DNA from: Streptomyces sp. NBC_01429
GTDB taxonomy: Bacteria; Actinomycetota; Actinomycetes; Streptomycetales; Streptomycetaceae
Length of the DNA: 64,000 bases
Assembly: GCF_036231945.1 (NCBI RefSeq)
Contig: NZ_CP109599.1
Coordinates: 7,777,501-7,841,500 of the forward strand
Direction: 5' to 3'
Each line of letters begins with the position of its first letter. Positions within the stretch are counted from its first letter, which is position 1. The notes below the pieces were generated by a model, which worked only from the letters and a program-made list of their open reading frames with translations, was not told the DNA's origin and ran no database searches. Of the stretch, positions 9,057 through 17,546 are shown piece by piece. Both the position numbers and the translations under genes were made by a program.

Positions 9057-11195
9057 GTGTCCGGAAGACGTTCTACCGTGCTGCGCGGCGTATCGCTGCT
9101 CGCACTGACAGCAACCGTAGGAAGCACCATGCTGGTGCTCCCCGCACAGGCCGTGGTCGGTGCCCCGGCCGCCGCCGGCAGTTACGCCTTCACCGCCCAT
9201 CTCGCCATCGGTGACGGCGAGCGCGCCTGTACCGGCGCCCTGGTCGACGCCCAGTGGCTGGTGACCGCCGCCTCCTGCTTCGCCACCGACCCGGAGGCGG
9301 GCACCGACGTCCCCGCCGGGAAACCGTCGATGAAGACGGTCGCCACGATCGGCCGCGGCGACCTGTCCGCCACCACCGGCGGTCATGTCAGCGAGGTGGT
9401 GCAGCTCGTACCGCGCGCGGGCCGCGACATGGTGATGGCCCGCCTGGCCACCCCCGCCACCGGCATCACCCCGGTCAAGATGGCCACCCAGCCGCCACAG
9501 ACCGGTGACGTCCTGAAGGTGACGGGCTACGGCCGCACCAAGACCGAGTGGGTGCAGAACAGACTCCACGAGGCCGCCTTCACACTCGACTCCGCTACTG
9601 ACGGCGCTCTGAACATCACCGGCAGGACCGCCGACGACGCGATCTGCAAGGGCGACACCGGCGGTCCCGTGCTGCGCGAGACGGGCAGCGGATCGTACGA
9701 GCTGGTCGGCGTCAGCAGCCGTTCCTGGCAGGGTGGTTGCTTCGGCAGCGAAGAGAGCCGCAACGGCGCGGTCGCCGCTCGTGCGGACGGCTCGGCGCTC
9801 GGCGCCGCCCTGCGGCCGGGCCAGCGCCTGCTGCCCGGCGACTCGCTGGTCTCGCGCTCCGTCACGGCGACCCTGCGGACGGACGGCGATCTCGTCATCA
9901 CCTCCAAGGCAGGCAAGACCCTCTGGTCCACCGGCACCGGGGGCAACGCGGGCGCCACCGCGCGGCTGGACCCGCAGGGAAACCTCGTCGTACTGAAATC
10001 GGACGGAACCACGAAGCTGTGGGAGTCCAAGACCTCGGCCCCCGGCGGCTCGGCCGTGCTGACGGACCGCGGCAACCTCGTCGTCCACACCGACAAGAAC
10101 GAGTCCCTGTGGTCCAGTGGCACCGTCGTCCGCAACGACTTCAACAGTGACGGCCGCAGCGACATCGTGTCCTGGTACGACTACGCCGACGGCCACGACG
10201 CCATGCACCGCTTCATCGCGGGCCCCGACGGTACGTTCCTGCCGCCGGTCACCAGCTGGAGCCGGGCGGCCGGGGGATTCACCGCCGACAGGATGAAGTT
10301 CCTCACCGGCGACTACAACGGCGACGGCACCGCGGACGTGGCGGCCTTCTACGGCTACGCCGACGGCTCCATGGCCCTGTTCACCTGGCTCGGCAAGGGT
10401 GACGGCAACTTCGCGGAGCCCCTCACCTCCTGGAAGGTCACGCCCGGCAACTGGACCGCGGCCAACGTGAATCCGCTGAGCGGCGACTTCAACGGCGACG
10501 GGCGCGACGACATCGCCGTCTGGTACGACTACACCGACGGCAGCGACAAGCTGTTCACCTTCACCGCCAGGCCCGACGGCGGCTTCGCCAATCCGGTGGC
10601 CTCCTTCTCCAAGCCGGCCGGCAACTGGTGGGCCGACAACATGAAGTTCGGCACCGGCGACTACAACGGCGACGGCCGCGACGACATCGGTGTCTTGTAC
10701 ACCTACAGCGACCGCTCCGCCCGGCTGTTCACCTTCACCGCCAGGCCCGACGGCGGCTTCGCCGATCCCGTCGCTGGCTGGGAGGCCCCGACCTGGGGTG
10801 ACGGCGCCCGATCCACCGTCAGTTCCGGTGACTTCAACGGTGACGGGCGTGACGACATCGCCGTCTGGTACGACTACGCCGACGGCTCAGACGGCGTGTC
10901 GACCTGGCTCTCCGAGCCCGACGGCACCTTCAAGACCCGTACTGTCGCGGCGAGTATCCCGGCCGGGAACCTCTGGCGCGACCACATGAAGGTCGTGGCC
11001 GGCGACTACAACGGCGACGGCCGCGACGACCTCGCCTTCATGTACGGCTACGACGCCGGAACGGTCCGGATGTTCACCATGACCGCCAAGGCCGACGGCA
11101 CGTTCAACGGTCATACGGGCAGCTGGGCCTCCAGCGAGTCCAACTACTGGAACTTCGCCCGAGTGCGTCTGATGGAGCGCTACAAGCAGCAGTAG
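9057..11195 (+). CDS. Secreted trypsin-fold pseudoprotease with lectin and FG-GAP repeats
   Basis: 712 residues from GTG 9057. A signal peptide covers residues 1-32. Residues 40-255 are a trypsin (S1) fold, but the catalytic histidine motif reads VTAASCF (Ser73) and the nucleophile motif reads GDTGGPV (Thr201); only the aspartate (RDMVMARL, Asp124) is kept. The protein is therefore probably inactive as a protease. Residues 260-360 match a bulb-type mannose-lectin fold with repeated DGDLVI/QGNLVV-like motifs. The rest is six FG-GAP/VCBS-type repeats, each starting D-[FY]-N-x-D-G-x-x-D, a calcium-binding pattern. Inference: an extracellular adhesion or carbohydrate-binding protein. A hairpin terminator follows. 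Confidence 0.88.
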   Translation: MSGRRSTVLRGVSLLALTATVGSTMLVLPAQAVVGAPAAAGSYAFTAHLAIGDGERACTGALVDAQWLVTAASCFATDPEAGTDVPAGKPSMKTVATIGRGDLSATTGGHVSEVVQLVPRAGRDMVMARLATPATGITPVKMATQPPQTGDVLKVTGYGRTKTEWVQNRLHEAAFTLDSATDGALNITGRTADDAICKGDTGGPVLRETGSGSYELVGVSSRSWQGGCFGSEESRNGAVAARADGSALGAALRPGQRLLPGDSLVSRSVTATLRTDGDLVITSKAGKTLWSTGTGGNAGATARLDPQGNLVVLKSDGTTKLWESKTSAPGGSAVLTDRGNLVVHTDKNESLWSSGTVVRNDFNSDGRSDIVSWYDYADGHDAMHRFIAGPDGTFLPPVTSWSRAAGGFTADRMKFLTGDYNGDGTADVAAFYGYADGSMALFTWLGKGDGNFAEPLTSWKVTPGNWTAANVNPLSGDFNGDGRDDIAVWYDYTDGSDKLFTFTARPDGGFANPVASFSKPAGNWWADNMKFGTGDYNGDGRDDIGVLYTYSDRSARLFTFTARPDGGFADPVAGWEAPTWGDGARSTVSSGDFNGDGRDDIAVWYDYADGSDGVSTWLSEPDGTFKTRTVAASIPAGNLWRDHMKVVAGDYNGDGRDDLAFMYGYDAGTVRMFTMTAKADGTFNGHTGSWASSESNYWNFARVRLMERYKQQ

Positions 11196-11197
11196 TC

Positions 11198-11404
11198 CTA
11201 CCCTCGTACCTCGTACCTCGTACCTCCCGTACGGCTCCGGCCCGCCCGTCGCAGGCCGGAGCCGTACGTGCTCGCGCGCGGGGCATACCGCCGCCCGGCG
11301 GCCGCCGTGTTCCCTTGCTGATACTCGTCCTCGTCGCAGGTGCTGTTCGGGCAGATCTTCCAGTCGCTGAGGTCGGTCGGTTCGTACCGGACGATCTGCC
11401 ACAT
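11198..11404 (-). CDS. Possible small protein or gene remnant
   Basis: A 68-codon minus-strand frame. The first 45 or so codons have coding-like third positions, two cysteines in ICPNSTCDEDE and no strong ribosome site. The last third runs through the hairpin at 11228-11268 and is low complexity, so the C-terminus is unlikely to be functional. It lies 111 bases downstream of the glycosidase gene on the same strand. It could be a short accessory gene or the leftover start of a deleted gene. I do not recognise it. Confidence 0.3.
   Translation of the reverse strand: MWQIVRYEPTDLSDWKICPNSTCDEDEYQQGNTAAAGRRYAPRASTYGSGLRRAGRSRTGGTRYEVRG
11228..11268 (+). terminator. 15-bp perfect hairpin terminator
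   Basis: Arms 11228-11242 and 11254-11268 are perfect 15-bp complements with an 11-base loop. It lies 33 bases after the stop of the FG-GAP gene. The short direct repeat CTCGTAC occurs three times just before it. No T-run follows. It may also stop transcription arriving on the minus strand from the glycosidase gene. Confidence 0.78.
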
Positions 11405-11515
11405 CCGCGCCGTTCCGCTGATGGGGGCGAGATCGACAGGGGCCCGACCGAGCGGCTCGGCCAGGCCCTGTGCGGTGTGCTGTGCGTCATGCGGCGGGGA
11501 GGAGTGCCGTCGCGG

Positions 11516-14059
11516 TCAGGGCGTGATGGTGATGACAGCCCGGTTGGCCGCCTCCGCCGTGGTGGCCGTGACCGTGACCGTGAAGAGCTTGGTCGACTTG
11601 TCGTAGCCGACGGCGCCGACGCTGCCGGTGGTGGCGGTGACGGTCGGCTTTCGGGGCGCGTACCCGTGCAGGGTCACCGGACCCTCGCCCGTGGCGAAGG
11701 CGACCGTGGCGTGCACCCTCCCGTTGTCGCGCAGGTGCTCGATGCGCTTGGCGCCGTGCGGGACGAACTTTCCGGCGTCGCCGAGGAAGGCGATGCCGGA
11801 GGCGCCCACCGGGGCGACGACCCAGTACGTGCCGGTGGTGACGGTGGTGCTCACGCTGCCGCCCCGGGCGACCAGGGCGCCGGTACCGGCGAAGTAGTCG
11901 TAGGCGTAGGCCGGTTCGGTCAGGCCGAGTTCGGCCAGGCCGAACGAGGCGGTCTGGGAGGGGCCGATCGGCACGGTGCCCCGGCTGACGCCGAGCCAGT
12001 CGATGTTGCCCCCGCTCGACCCGGTGGCGGTCGCGCGTACGGTGTTCGCGCCCTCGGCCAGGGTGACGGGCAGCCCGTCACGGTTCCACGCCGTCCACGA
12101 GCCGGTCGAAGCGAACGCCACGGTGTGGGAATCGCCGCCGTTCACGGTGACCGCGAGCGGTCGGTCGGTCGCGCCGCCGTTCGCGTAGCGGAACTCCAGC
12201 GTGTAGGTGCCGGCCGCTGGCACCTGTACCGTCCACTCCACGTAGTCGTCATCGGCGTTCTGGTAGTCGGCGTAGCCGCTGCCCGTGTACCCGGCGTTGT
12301 CGTGGGCGACGATCGCCCCGGAGAGGGTCGCGCCCTCCGCCTGGTAGGTCTGCTCCGGCGCGGGGGACTGCCGGGCGTAGGCGAATACGTAACCGTAGCG
12401 CAGCCCCGCGTGTGCGACGTGCGTGGTGGCCACCATGGGCGGCAGGTCGCCCGCCGCTTCGCCGACGTAGGTCGCGTCGGTGGGGACGATCGGCACGTCC
12501 GGCTTGACGATGACCCCGTCGGGACGTACCACCTGGAGCAGGTTGCCGGCGTGCACCTTCCCCAGCGCGTCGCCGACGCCGACCGGCCCGGCCGAGAGGT
12601 TCGCCAGCAGCAGGTTGTTCGTCTCGGCGCTCAGGAACACGTCGACCCACGGCCACACCCCGAGCGCGCCCGCGAACTGCGAGTCGTAGAGGAACTCGTC
12701 CCATTTCGACCGCTCGAAGCGGTCGTTGCTGACCCGTATGGTCGTCAGGTTCGAGTAGCGCGTGCTCTGGAGGTAGTCGCGCGGCAGCGCCATGCAGTAC
12801 TGGAGATCCATGCCGCCGGTCGCTGCGAAGCGGGCCATGTTGTCGAAGAACGCGTCGGCGTCGGTGAGGTTCTCGGCGGGCTTCGCGTTGTTGCAGAGCC
12901 AGTCCTGCTCGTAGACGACGACTCCACTGTCACGCAGGTAGGCCATGACGCTCTGCCAGTACTTCGGGTCGGTGATGATGTCGTTCGAGAACGTGTACTC
13001 ACCGTGGTACGGGCTCGCCTTGTCCATCCACCGGGCGTGGGTGACCAGTGGCTTCCCCAACTGCCGCTGGAACGCGGCCAGTCCGTCCGGGAACAGTTCC
13101 TTGTCCGCCTCGTACAGATAGGTGCCGCCCGGCAAGTTGTTCCAGGCGCTCGCCGGGCCCTTGGGATACCACCAGCTGTCGAGCTGCATGTAGCCGAGCG
13201 GGATCTTCTTGGAGTTCCACTCGTCGCGCACGGCCAGCAGCGTGCCCGCGTAGCCCTTCGACTGGTCGTACTTGTAGTAGTAGTCCGCGCCGTTGTCGGT
13301 CCAGTAGCCCAGCGTGTTGAGGATCGGCCCCGCGTCGTTGGCCGGCAGGGTCTTGCCCGCCAGGGCGGTCAGCGCGGTGCCCCACGCGTGGTAGGCGGCG
13401 CCGACGCCGGCCTTGGCCGAAAGGATCGTCTGCCGGGTGTAACCGGCCGGCAGGGTGGCGACCGAGTTGAGCACGCCGGCCGCGATCGATCCGTCCGGGG
13501 TCAGCGCGGTCCGCGCCTCCGCGAAGTGGTTCGCCGCCGAGAGCACGAAGGTGTTGCCCTTGTCGTCGAAGAACACCCACGGGCTGTCCGCCGCGCCCGA
13601 GAAGGTGTTGAACTGGAATTTCCCGAAACAAGCGCGGTGGCTCAGCTGGTGCGCGAGTTCCGGGTAGCCGGTGATGGTCGGGAACGGCTCGGCGTTGTCC
13701 GCGCCCTTGACGTAGGTGTCGGTGAAGACGACGGACGACGCGCCGTTGTAGACGCGAAGGCCGCCCTTCCGCCCGCCCGCCTGGAAGGCGAACGTGGTTT
13801 CGGTGTAGGCGCCCAGCGCGTCCGATCCCGATCTGCTGGTGATGTCGGTCGCCGCCGAGCCCACCGAGCCGCTGAAGGTCCAGCCCAGGTCGCTCGCGGT
13901 CACCCGCCAGGTGCCCGACGCACTCACGGTTGCCCTCAGAACCGCCGGTAAGGCTGTGCTCGCGCTCGCGTGGCCCAGTGCGCCTGTCAGTGGCAGAGTC
14001 AGGGCGGCCGACCCGACACCGGCGGCCCAGATGAAATCGCGACGGCTGAATCCGGTCAT
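11516..14059 (-). CDS. Tat-exported GH36/clan-D-like glycosidase with CBM35-like module
   Basis: 847 residues. ATG at 14059 has a strong ribosome site (AAGGAG). The N-terminus MTGFSRRDFIWAAGVGSAAL is a Tat signal. A beta-sandwich region precedes a barrel (about residues 250-570) with LGYMQLDSWWYPKG and VVYEQDWLCNN, which resemble the two catalytic-aspartate strands of GH36/raffinose-synthase-type alpha-galactosidases. Residues 600-720 (YQAEGATLSG... YVEWTVQVPAAGTYTLEFRYANG) form a CBM35/CBM6-like carbohydrate-binding module, and a C-terminal beta domain follows. It is divergent from the GH97 gene. Substrate is inferred as alpha-galactoside or related glycan; the exact GH family is uncertain. 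Confidence 0.78.
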   Translation of the reverse strand: MTGFSRRDFIWAAGVGSAALTLPLTGALGHASASTALPAVLRATVSASGTWRVTASDLGWTFSGSVGSAATDITSRSGSDALGAYTETTFAFQAGGRKGGLRVYNGASSVVFTDTYVKGADNAEPFPTITGYPELAHQLSHRACFGKFQFNTFSGAADSPWVFFDDKGNTFVLSAANHFAEARTALTPDGSIAAGVLNSVATLPAGYTRQTILSAKAGVGAAYHAWGTALTALAGKTLPANDAGPILNTLGYWTDNGADYYYKYDQSKGYAGTLLAVRDEWNSKKIPLGYMQLDSWWYPKGPASAWNNLPGGTYLYEADKELFPDGLAAFQRQLGKPLVTHARWMDKASPYHGEYTFSNDIITDPKYWQSVMAYLRDSGVVVYEQDWLCNNAKPAENLTDADAFFDNMARFAATGGMDLQYCMALPRDYLQSTRYSNLTTIRVSNDRFERSKWDEFLYDSQFAGALGVWPWVDVFLSAETNNLLLANLSAGPVGVGDALGKVHAGNLLQVVRPDGVIVKPDVPIVPTDATYVGEAAGDLPPMVATTHVAHAGLRYGYVFAYARQSPAPEQTYQAEGATLSGAIVAHDNAGYTGSGYADYQNADDDYVEWTVQVPAAGTYTLEFRYANGGATDRPLAVTVNGGDSHTVAFASTGSWTAWNRDGLPVTLAEGANTVRATATGSSGGNIDWLGVSRGTVPIGPSQTASFGLAELGLTEPAYAYDYFAGTGALVARGGSVSTTVTTGTYWVVAPVGASGIAFLGDAGKFVPHGAKRIEHLRDNGRVHATVAFATGEGPVTLHGYAPRKPTVTATTGSVGAVGYDKSTKLFTVTVTATTAEAANRAVITITP

Positions 14060-14674
14060 GAGGTGCTCCTTGTCTCGTTGCGGTACAGCGGAGTCGGCGC
14101 TGCTCCGCCGAGGTGCCTTGGAGGTCGTGCGCCGTGAACGCGGGTCATGGAGCGCACCTCTCCTTGTGTGGATGGATGCCGCAGGGGGTGCTGGCTCCGG
14201 TCGCCTGATCTCAGGTGGCGGGGAGGTCCGATCGCCAGTCAGTGCCCTTGTAGTGCAACGGAGCCTGGGGAAGCGGCAGTTGACCGTGCCCCTGGCCCGT
14301 GCTCGTCCGCTGCGTGGAGATGCCCCTCGCGCGGCGAGGGGATGGCGCACAGTGTGCTGTCGTGTTTCTTTTGAGGTCAAGGCGCAAGGCAAAGAAACAG
14401 TTGCGAACATTTCAGCGCGGCGGTAAGCCCCAGGTGGGAGCGCCTCTCGCGGTTGGCCGAGCGGCCCGGTCACACGGCCAATTGTTCATCCATGTGAACG
14501 TTGCTGCATTACACGTGACTCCGGCCGACTGTGGTGAGACGGTTCAGGGTGCGGCAAGGTGGATTCTTGGGGTGATCCTGCCCGGAGTCATCGATTGCCG
14601 TGGTTCACGCGTCAAGTCAGCATTCATGTACGTGACCGTGCGATCGAGGCGGTGTCCCGCCGATGGAGGGTGAA
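14060..14674. other. 615-bp shared regulatory region between two glycosidase genes
   Basis: Divergent intergenic DNA with no supported gene. It holds an 8-bp inverted repeat (GTTTCTTT at 14364-14371, AAAGAAAC at 14391-14398, 19-base spacer) and, near 14483-14498, a GTTCA-N6-TGAAC repeat beside other A/T-rich sequence. These are candidate operators for a regulator not encoded nearby. Both glycosidases are presumably induced by a common glycan. Confidence 0.45.
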
Positions 14675-16771
14675 GTGGTCAGCAAGCCGAATCGTCGTAC
14701 CGTTCTGGGCGCCACCGCCGGCGCCGTACTCACCGGGGTGTTCACCGCCCCCGCTTCCGCCACCGCCCCCGCTTCCGCCACCGCCCCCGCTTCCGCCACC
14801 GCCGGTGCTTCCGCCGCCGCGCTCGCCGAGACATCCGGCCACGTCACGGTGCACTCGCCGAACGGCCGGCTGCGGATGACCGTTCTCATCGTGAACGGGC
14901 GTCTCGTCTACCAGGTCGTGTGTCACGGCCGGGTCCTGGTCGCCCCCTCCGGGCTCGGGCTCGATCTGGCCGGCCTGCCGTCGCTCACCAGCGGCCTGGC
15001 GGTGAAATCCGTCGCGCGCAGGACGATCGACGAGTCATGGCGCCCGCTGTGGGGCCCCGACGCACGCGTCCGCAACCATGCCAGGGAGGCCGTGGTACGG
15101 ACCGTGCACGCGGCGAGTGGGATACGGCTCGACCTCGTCGTCCGGGTCTTCGACGACGGCGTCGGCTTCCGCTACCACCTGCCGGCGCAGGCGGGGCTCG
15201 ACACCTGCACGGTCACCGCCGAGCGCACCGAGTTCGCACTGCCGCCGAGCGCCACGAGCTGGTCGCTGGCGGCGGGTACCGATTGGAACGCCGACGAACG
15301 GCACTACCGGCGGGCCCAGTTGTCCGATGTGAAGACGGCGCAGACCCCGCTGACTTCGGTCACCCCGGACGGCCAGTACATCGTGGTGCACGAGGCGGCG
15401 TTGATCGACTATCCGAGTATGACCCTCGCCGCCGACAGCACCCGGCCGGGCGCCTTCACCAGTGAGCTGATCAGCCTTCCCGACGGCACGAAGGCCCGGC
15501 TGGCGGGCGAGTTCTCCACCCCGTGGCGCACGCTGACCATCGGCGACCGCCCCGGTGATCTCGCCGAATCGCACCTGATCGAGAACCTCAACGAGCCGTG
15601 CGCGCTCGCTGACACGTCGTGGATCTCGCCGGGCACGTACGTCGGCGTCTGGTGGGAACTGCAACGGCGGCACACGACCTGGACCGCGGGGCCGCGCCAC
15701 GGCGCGACGACCGAACGCGTCAAGCAGTACATCGATCTCGCCAGGGAGGCGGGCGCGAGCCACGTACTCGCCGAGGGATGGAACACCAATGCCGGCGGTC
15801 AGTGGACCGACCAGGATTTCCTGACACCGCAACCGGACTTCGATCTGCCCGAGGTGTTGCGCTACGCCCGGGACAACAGCATCGGGTTCACCGCACACAA
15901 CGAGACCCGTGGCTTCGTCGACCACTACGACCGGCACCTGGACACGATCTTCGCGCGGTACGCCGAACTCGGCATCCACGCGGTCAAGACCGGCTACGCC
16001 ACCAAGTTCGTGCTGGGCGGGGTGAACCGCAGCCACTTCGACCAGGAAGCCGTACGCCACTACCAGCGGGTCATCGACACCGCTGCCCGCCACCAGATCA
16101 TGATCATCGCGCATGAGGCCATCAAGCCGACCGGACTGGCACGCACGTACCCGAACATGATGACCAGCGAGGGGGTGGCCGGGATGGAGCAGCAGAATCA
16201 CATGGGGCGGCTCGGGAATCCGCCGGAGCAGGCCACCATCCTGCCCTTCACCAGGTTCATGGGCGGGCCGGCCGACTACACCCCGGGCGTGCTCAACGTG
16301 ACCTGGGACCCGGCCGCGCTCGGTACTCGCGTACAGACGACCTCGGCCGCCCAACTCGCCCTGTACTCGCTCTTTTTCAGCCCGCTACAGATGCTGGCCG
16401 ACACCCCGGAGGACTACCGTTCCCACCCGGGATTCGCGTATCTGAAGGACATGCCCGCCAGCTGGGACGAGACCCGGTTCCTGGACTGCGTGATCGGCGA
16501 CTACACCGTCGCCGCCCGCCGGAAGGGCGACACCTGGTACCTCGGCGCGATCACCGACGAGCAGGACCGGACGCTACGGGTGCCGCTGCGCTTCCTGGGG
16601 CCGGGTCGGCACAGGGCCGAGATCTACCGCGACGCCGCCGACACCAGCTGGCACGACAACCCGCTCCCGATCGATATCCGGACCACGACAGTGCGCTCGT
16701 CCGCTGTGCTGACACTGCGACTCGTCGCCGGAGGCGGCACCGCGATCCGGTTCCGCCCCGTGCGCTCCTGA
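14675..16771 (+). CDS. Secreted GH97 alpha-glucosidase-type glycoside hydrolase
   Basis: I choose GTG 14675 because GGAGG (14665-14669) sits 5 bases before it; ATG 14663 would place that site inside the gene. The result is 698 residues with a twin-arginine signal (KPNRRTVLGATAGAVL) and three tandem PASATA repeats at the cleavage region. GH97 features follow in order: an N-terminal super-sandwich with WNADERHYR, then VGVWWELQRR, AEGWNTNAGGQW, FTAHNETRGF, AVKTGYATK, AHEAIKPTGLARTYPNMMTSEGVAGMEQ. Glycine rather than aspartate after VKT is the pattern I recall for inverting, calcium-dependent alpha-glucosidases (SusB type) rather than retaining alpha-galactosidases of this family. It is divergent from the clan-D-like glycosidase. 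Confidence 0.88.
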   Translation: MVSKPNRRTVLGATAGAVLTGVFTAPASATAPASATAPASATAGASAAALAETSGHVTVHSPNGRLRMTVLIVNGRLVYQVVCHGRVLVAPSGLGLDLAGLPSLTSGLAVKSVARRTIDESWRPLWGPDARVRNHAREAVVRTVHAASGIRLDLVVRVFDDGVGFRYHLPAQAGLDTCTVTAERTEFALPPSATSWSLAAGTDWNADERHYRRAQLSDVKTAQTPLTSVTPDGQYIVVHEAALIDYPSMTLAADSTRPGAFTSELISLPDGTKARLAGEFSTPWRTLTIGDRPGDLAESHLIENLNEPCALADTSWISPGTYVGVWWELQRRHTTWTAGPRHGATTERVKQYIDLAREAGASHVLAEGWNTNAGGQWTDQDFLTPQPDFDLPEVLRYARDNSIGFTAHNETRGFVDHYDRHLDTIFARYAELGIHAVKTGYATKFVLGGVNRSHFDQEAVRHYQRVIDTAARHQIMIIAHEAIKPTGLARTYPNMMTSEGVAGMEQQNHMGRLGNPPEQATILPFTRFMGGPADYTPGVLNVTWDPAALGTRVQTTSAAQLALYSLFFSPLQMLADTPEDYRSHPGFAYLKDMPASWDETRFLDCVIGDYTVAARRKGDTWYLGAITDEQDRTLRVPLRFLGPGRHRAEIYRDAADTSWHDNPLPIDIRTTTVRSSAVLTLRLVAGGGTAIRFRPVRS

Positions 16772-16800
16772 CCCACCCGGTTCCGCCCTGTGCGCTCCTG
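16747..16800. repeat. 24-bp direct duplication at the 3' end of the GH97 gene
   Basis: Bases 16747-16770 (the last codons of the gene) recur at 16777-16800 with one mismatch, after the stop. A partial third copy (CCCCGGTTCC) follows at about 16806. This looks like slippage or a short duplication; it does not change the protein. Confidence 0.7.
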
Positions 16801-16854
16801 GCGCCCCCGGTTCCCAACGGCAGCGGGCCGCGCGAACCGCTGTGTGACTCCCCG

Positions 16855-17349
16855 TCATGACGAGCTCGGAGTGGGGCCCATCCCGCGCAGTTGCTGGATG
16901 GTCCCGCCGAGCTTCGCCTGGAACGGTTTGAGCATCTCAGGAGGTGCGCTGACGACCCAGCGCGAGCCGACCAGGTACTTGCCTCCGTACATGCTGGCCG
17001 TGTCCAGCCACGTCTGCTTGTACTCCTCCTCGGGAAAGGTCGTGATGGCGTAGTCCGCCTCCTTGGTGTGGCAGACCCCCACCCGCAGCTCCTCCGCCTC
17101 GGTGCGGATCTTGACCTTGCACCCGGTCAGGCTGGCGATCACCTCGACCCTGGCCGGCGCCACGACCGTGATCTCGGGAGCGGAGATCTTCGACTGACCG
17201 CGCTTCACCGCGGCGTCGTCCTCGCCCCAGTTGCCGCAGGCCGTGGCCAAGGGCAGGATCATCAGGCTTCCCGCGAGGGCGGCGCCGCGCGCCAGGCGGG
17301 CGGCGGACAGGTTGCGGCCGGTGTGTGCTGGCAGTTGACGCTGTGGCAC
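16855..17349 (-). CDS. Putative lipoprotein of unknown function
   Basis: 164 residues from GTG 17349, which has GGAGAGG five bases upstream. A hydrophobic segment ends in the lipobox LATAC (cysteine near residue 38), so the protein is predicted to be anchored to the outer face of the membrane. The mature domain contains two more cysteines (TGCKVKIR and VGVCHTKE) and a hydrophobic core pattern but no motif I recognise. It is convergent with the GH97 gene and 197 bases from the monooxygenase gene. Function unknown. Confidence 0.78.
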   Translation of the reverse strand: MPQRQLPAHTGRNLSAARLARGAALAGSLMILPLATACGNWGEDDAAVKRGQSKISAPEITVVAPARVEVIASLTGCKVKIRTEAEELRVGVCHTKEADYAITTFPEEEYKQTWLDTASMYGGKYLVGSRWVVSAPPEMLKPFQAKLGGTIQQLRGMGPTPSSS

Positions 17350-17546
17350 GTCGCCTCTCCGTCTCCGAGCTGTTCCTGCCCGCACGGGCGGTCAGGCGTA
17401 CGAGCAGGGATACGGATGAACTCCGGTGGCCGTTCACTCCGTATGCCACGGCGGCCGAGCGGCCGTGGCGGACCGGGACCGCGCCGTATCCTGTCCGGTT
17501 CACCGATGCCCCGAGGCCCCGTGCAGCGGTGGTTTCTCCGGTGGGG

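Noticed and set aside
11315..13951. 878-codon plus-strand frame
   Set aside because: Antisense to the clan-D-like glycosidase; composition is typical of a shadow frame.
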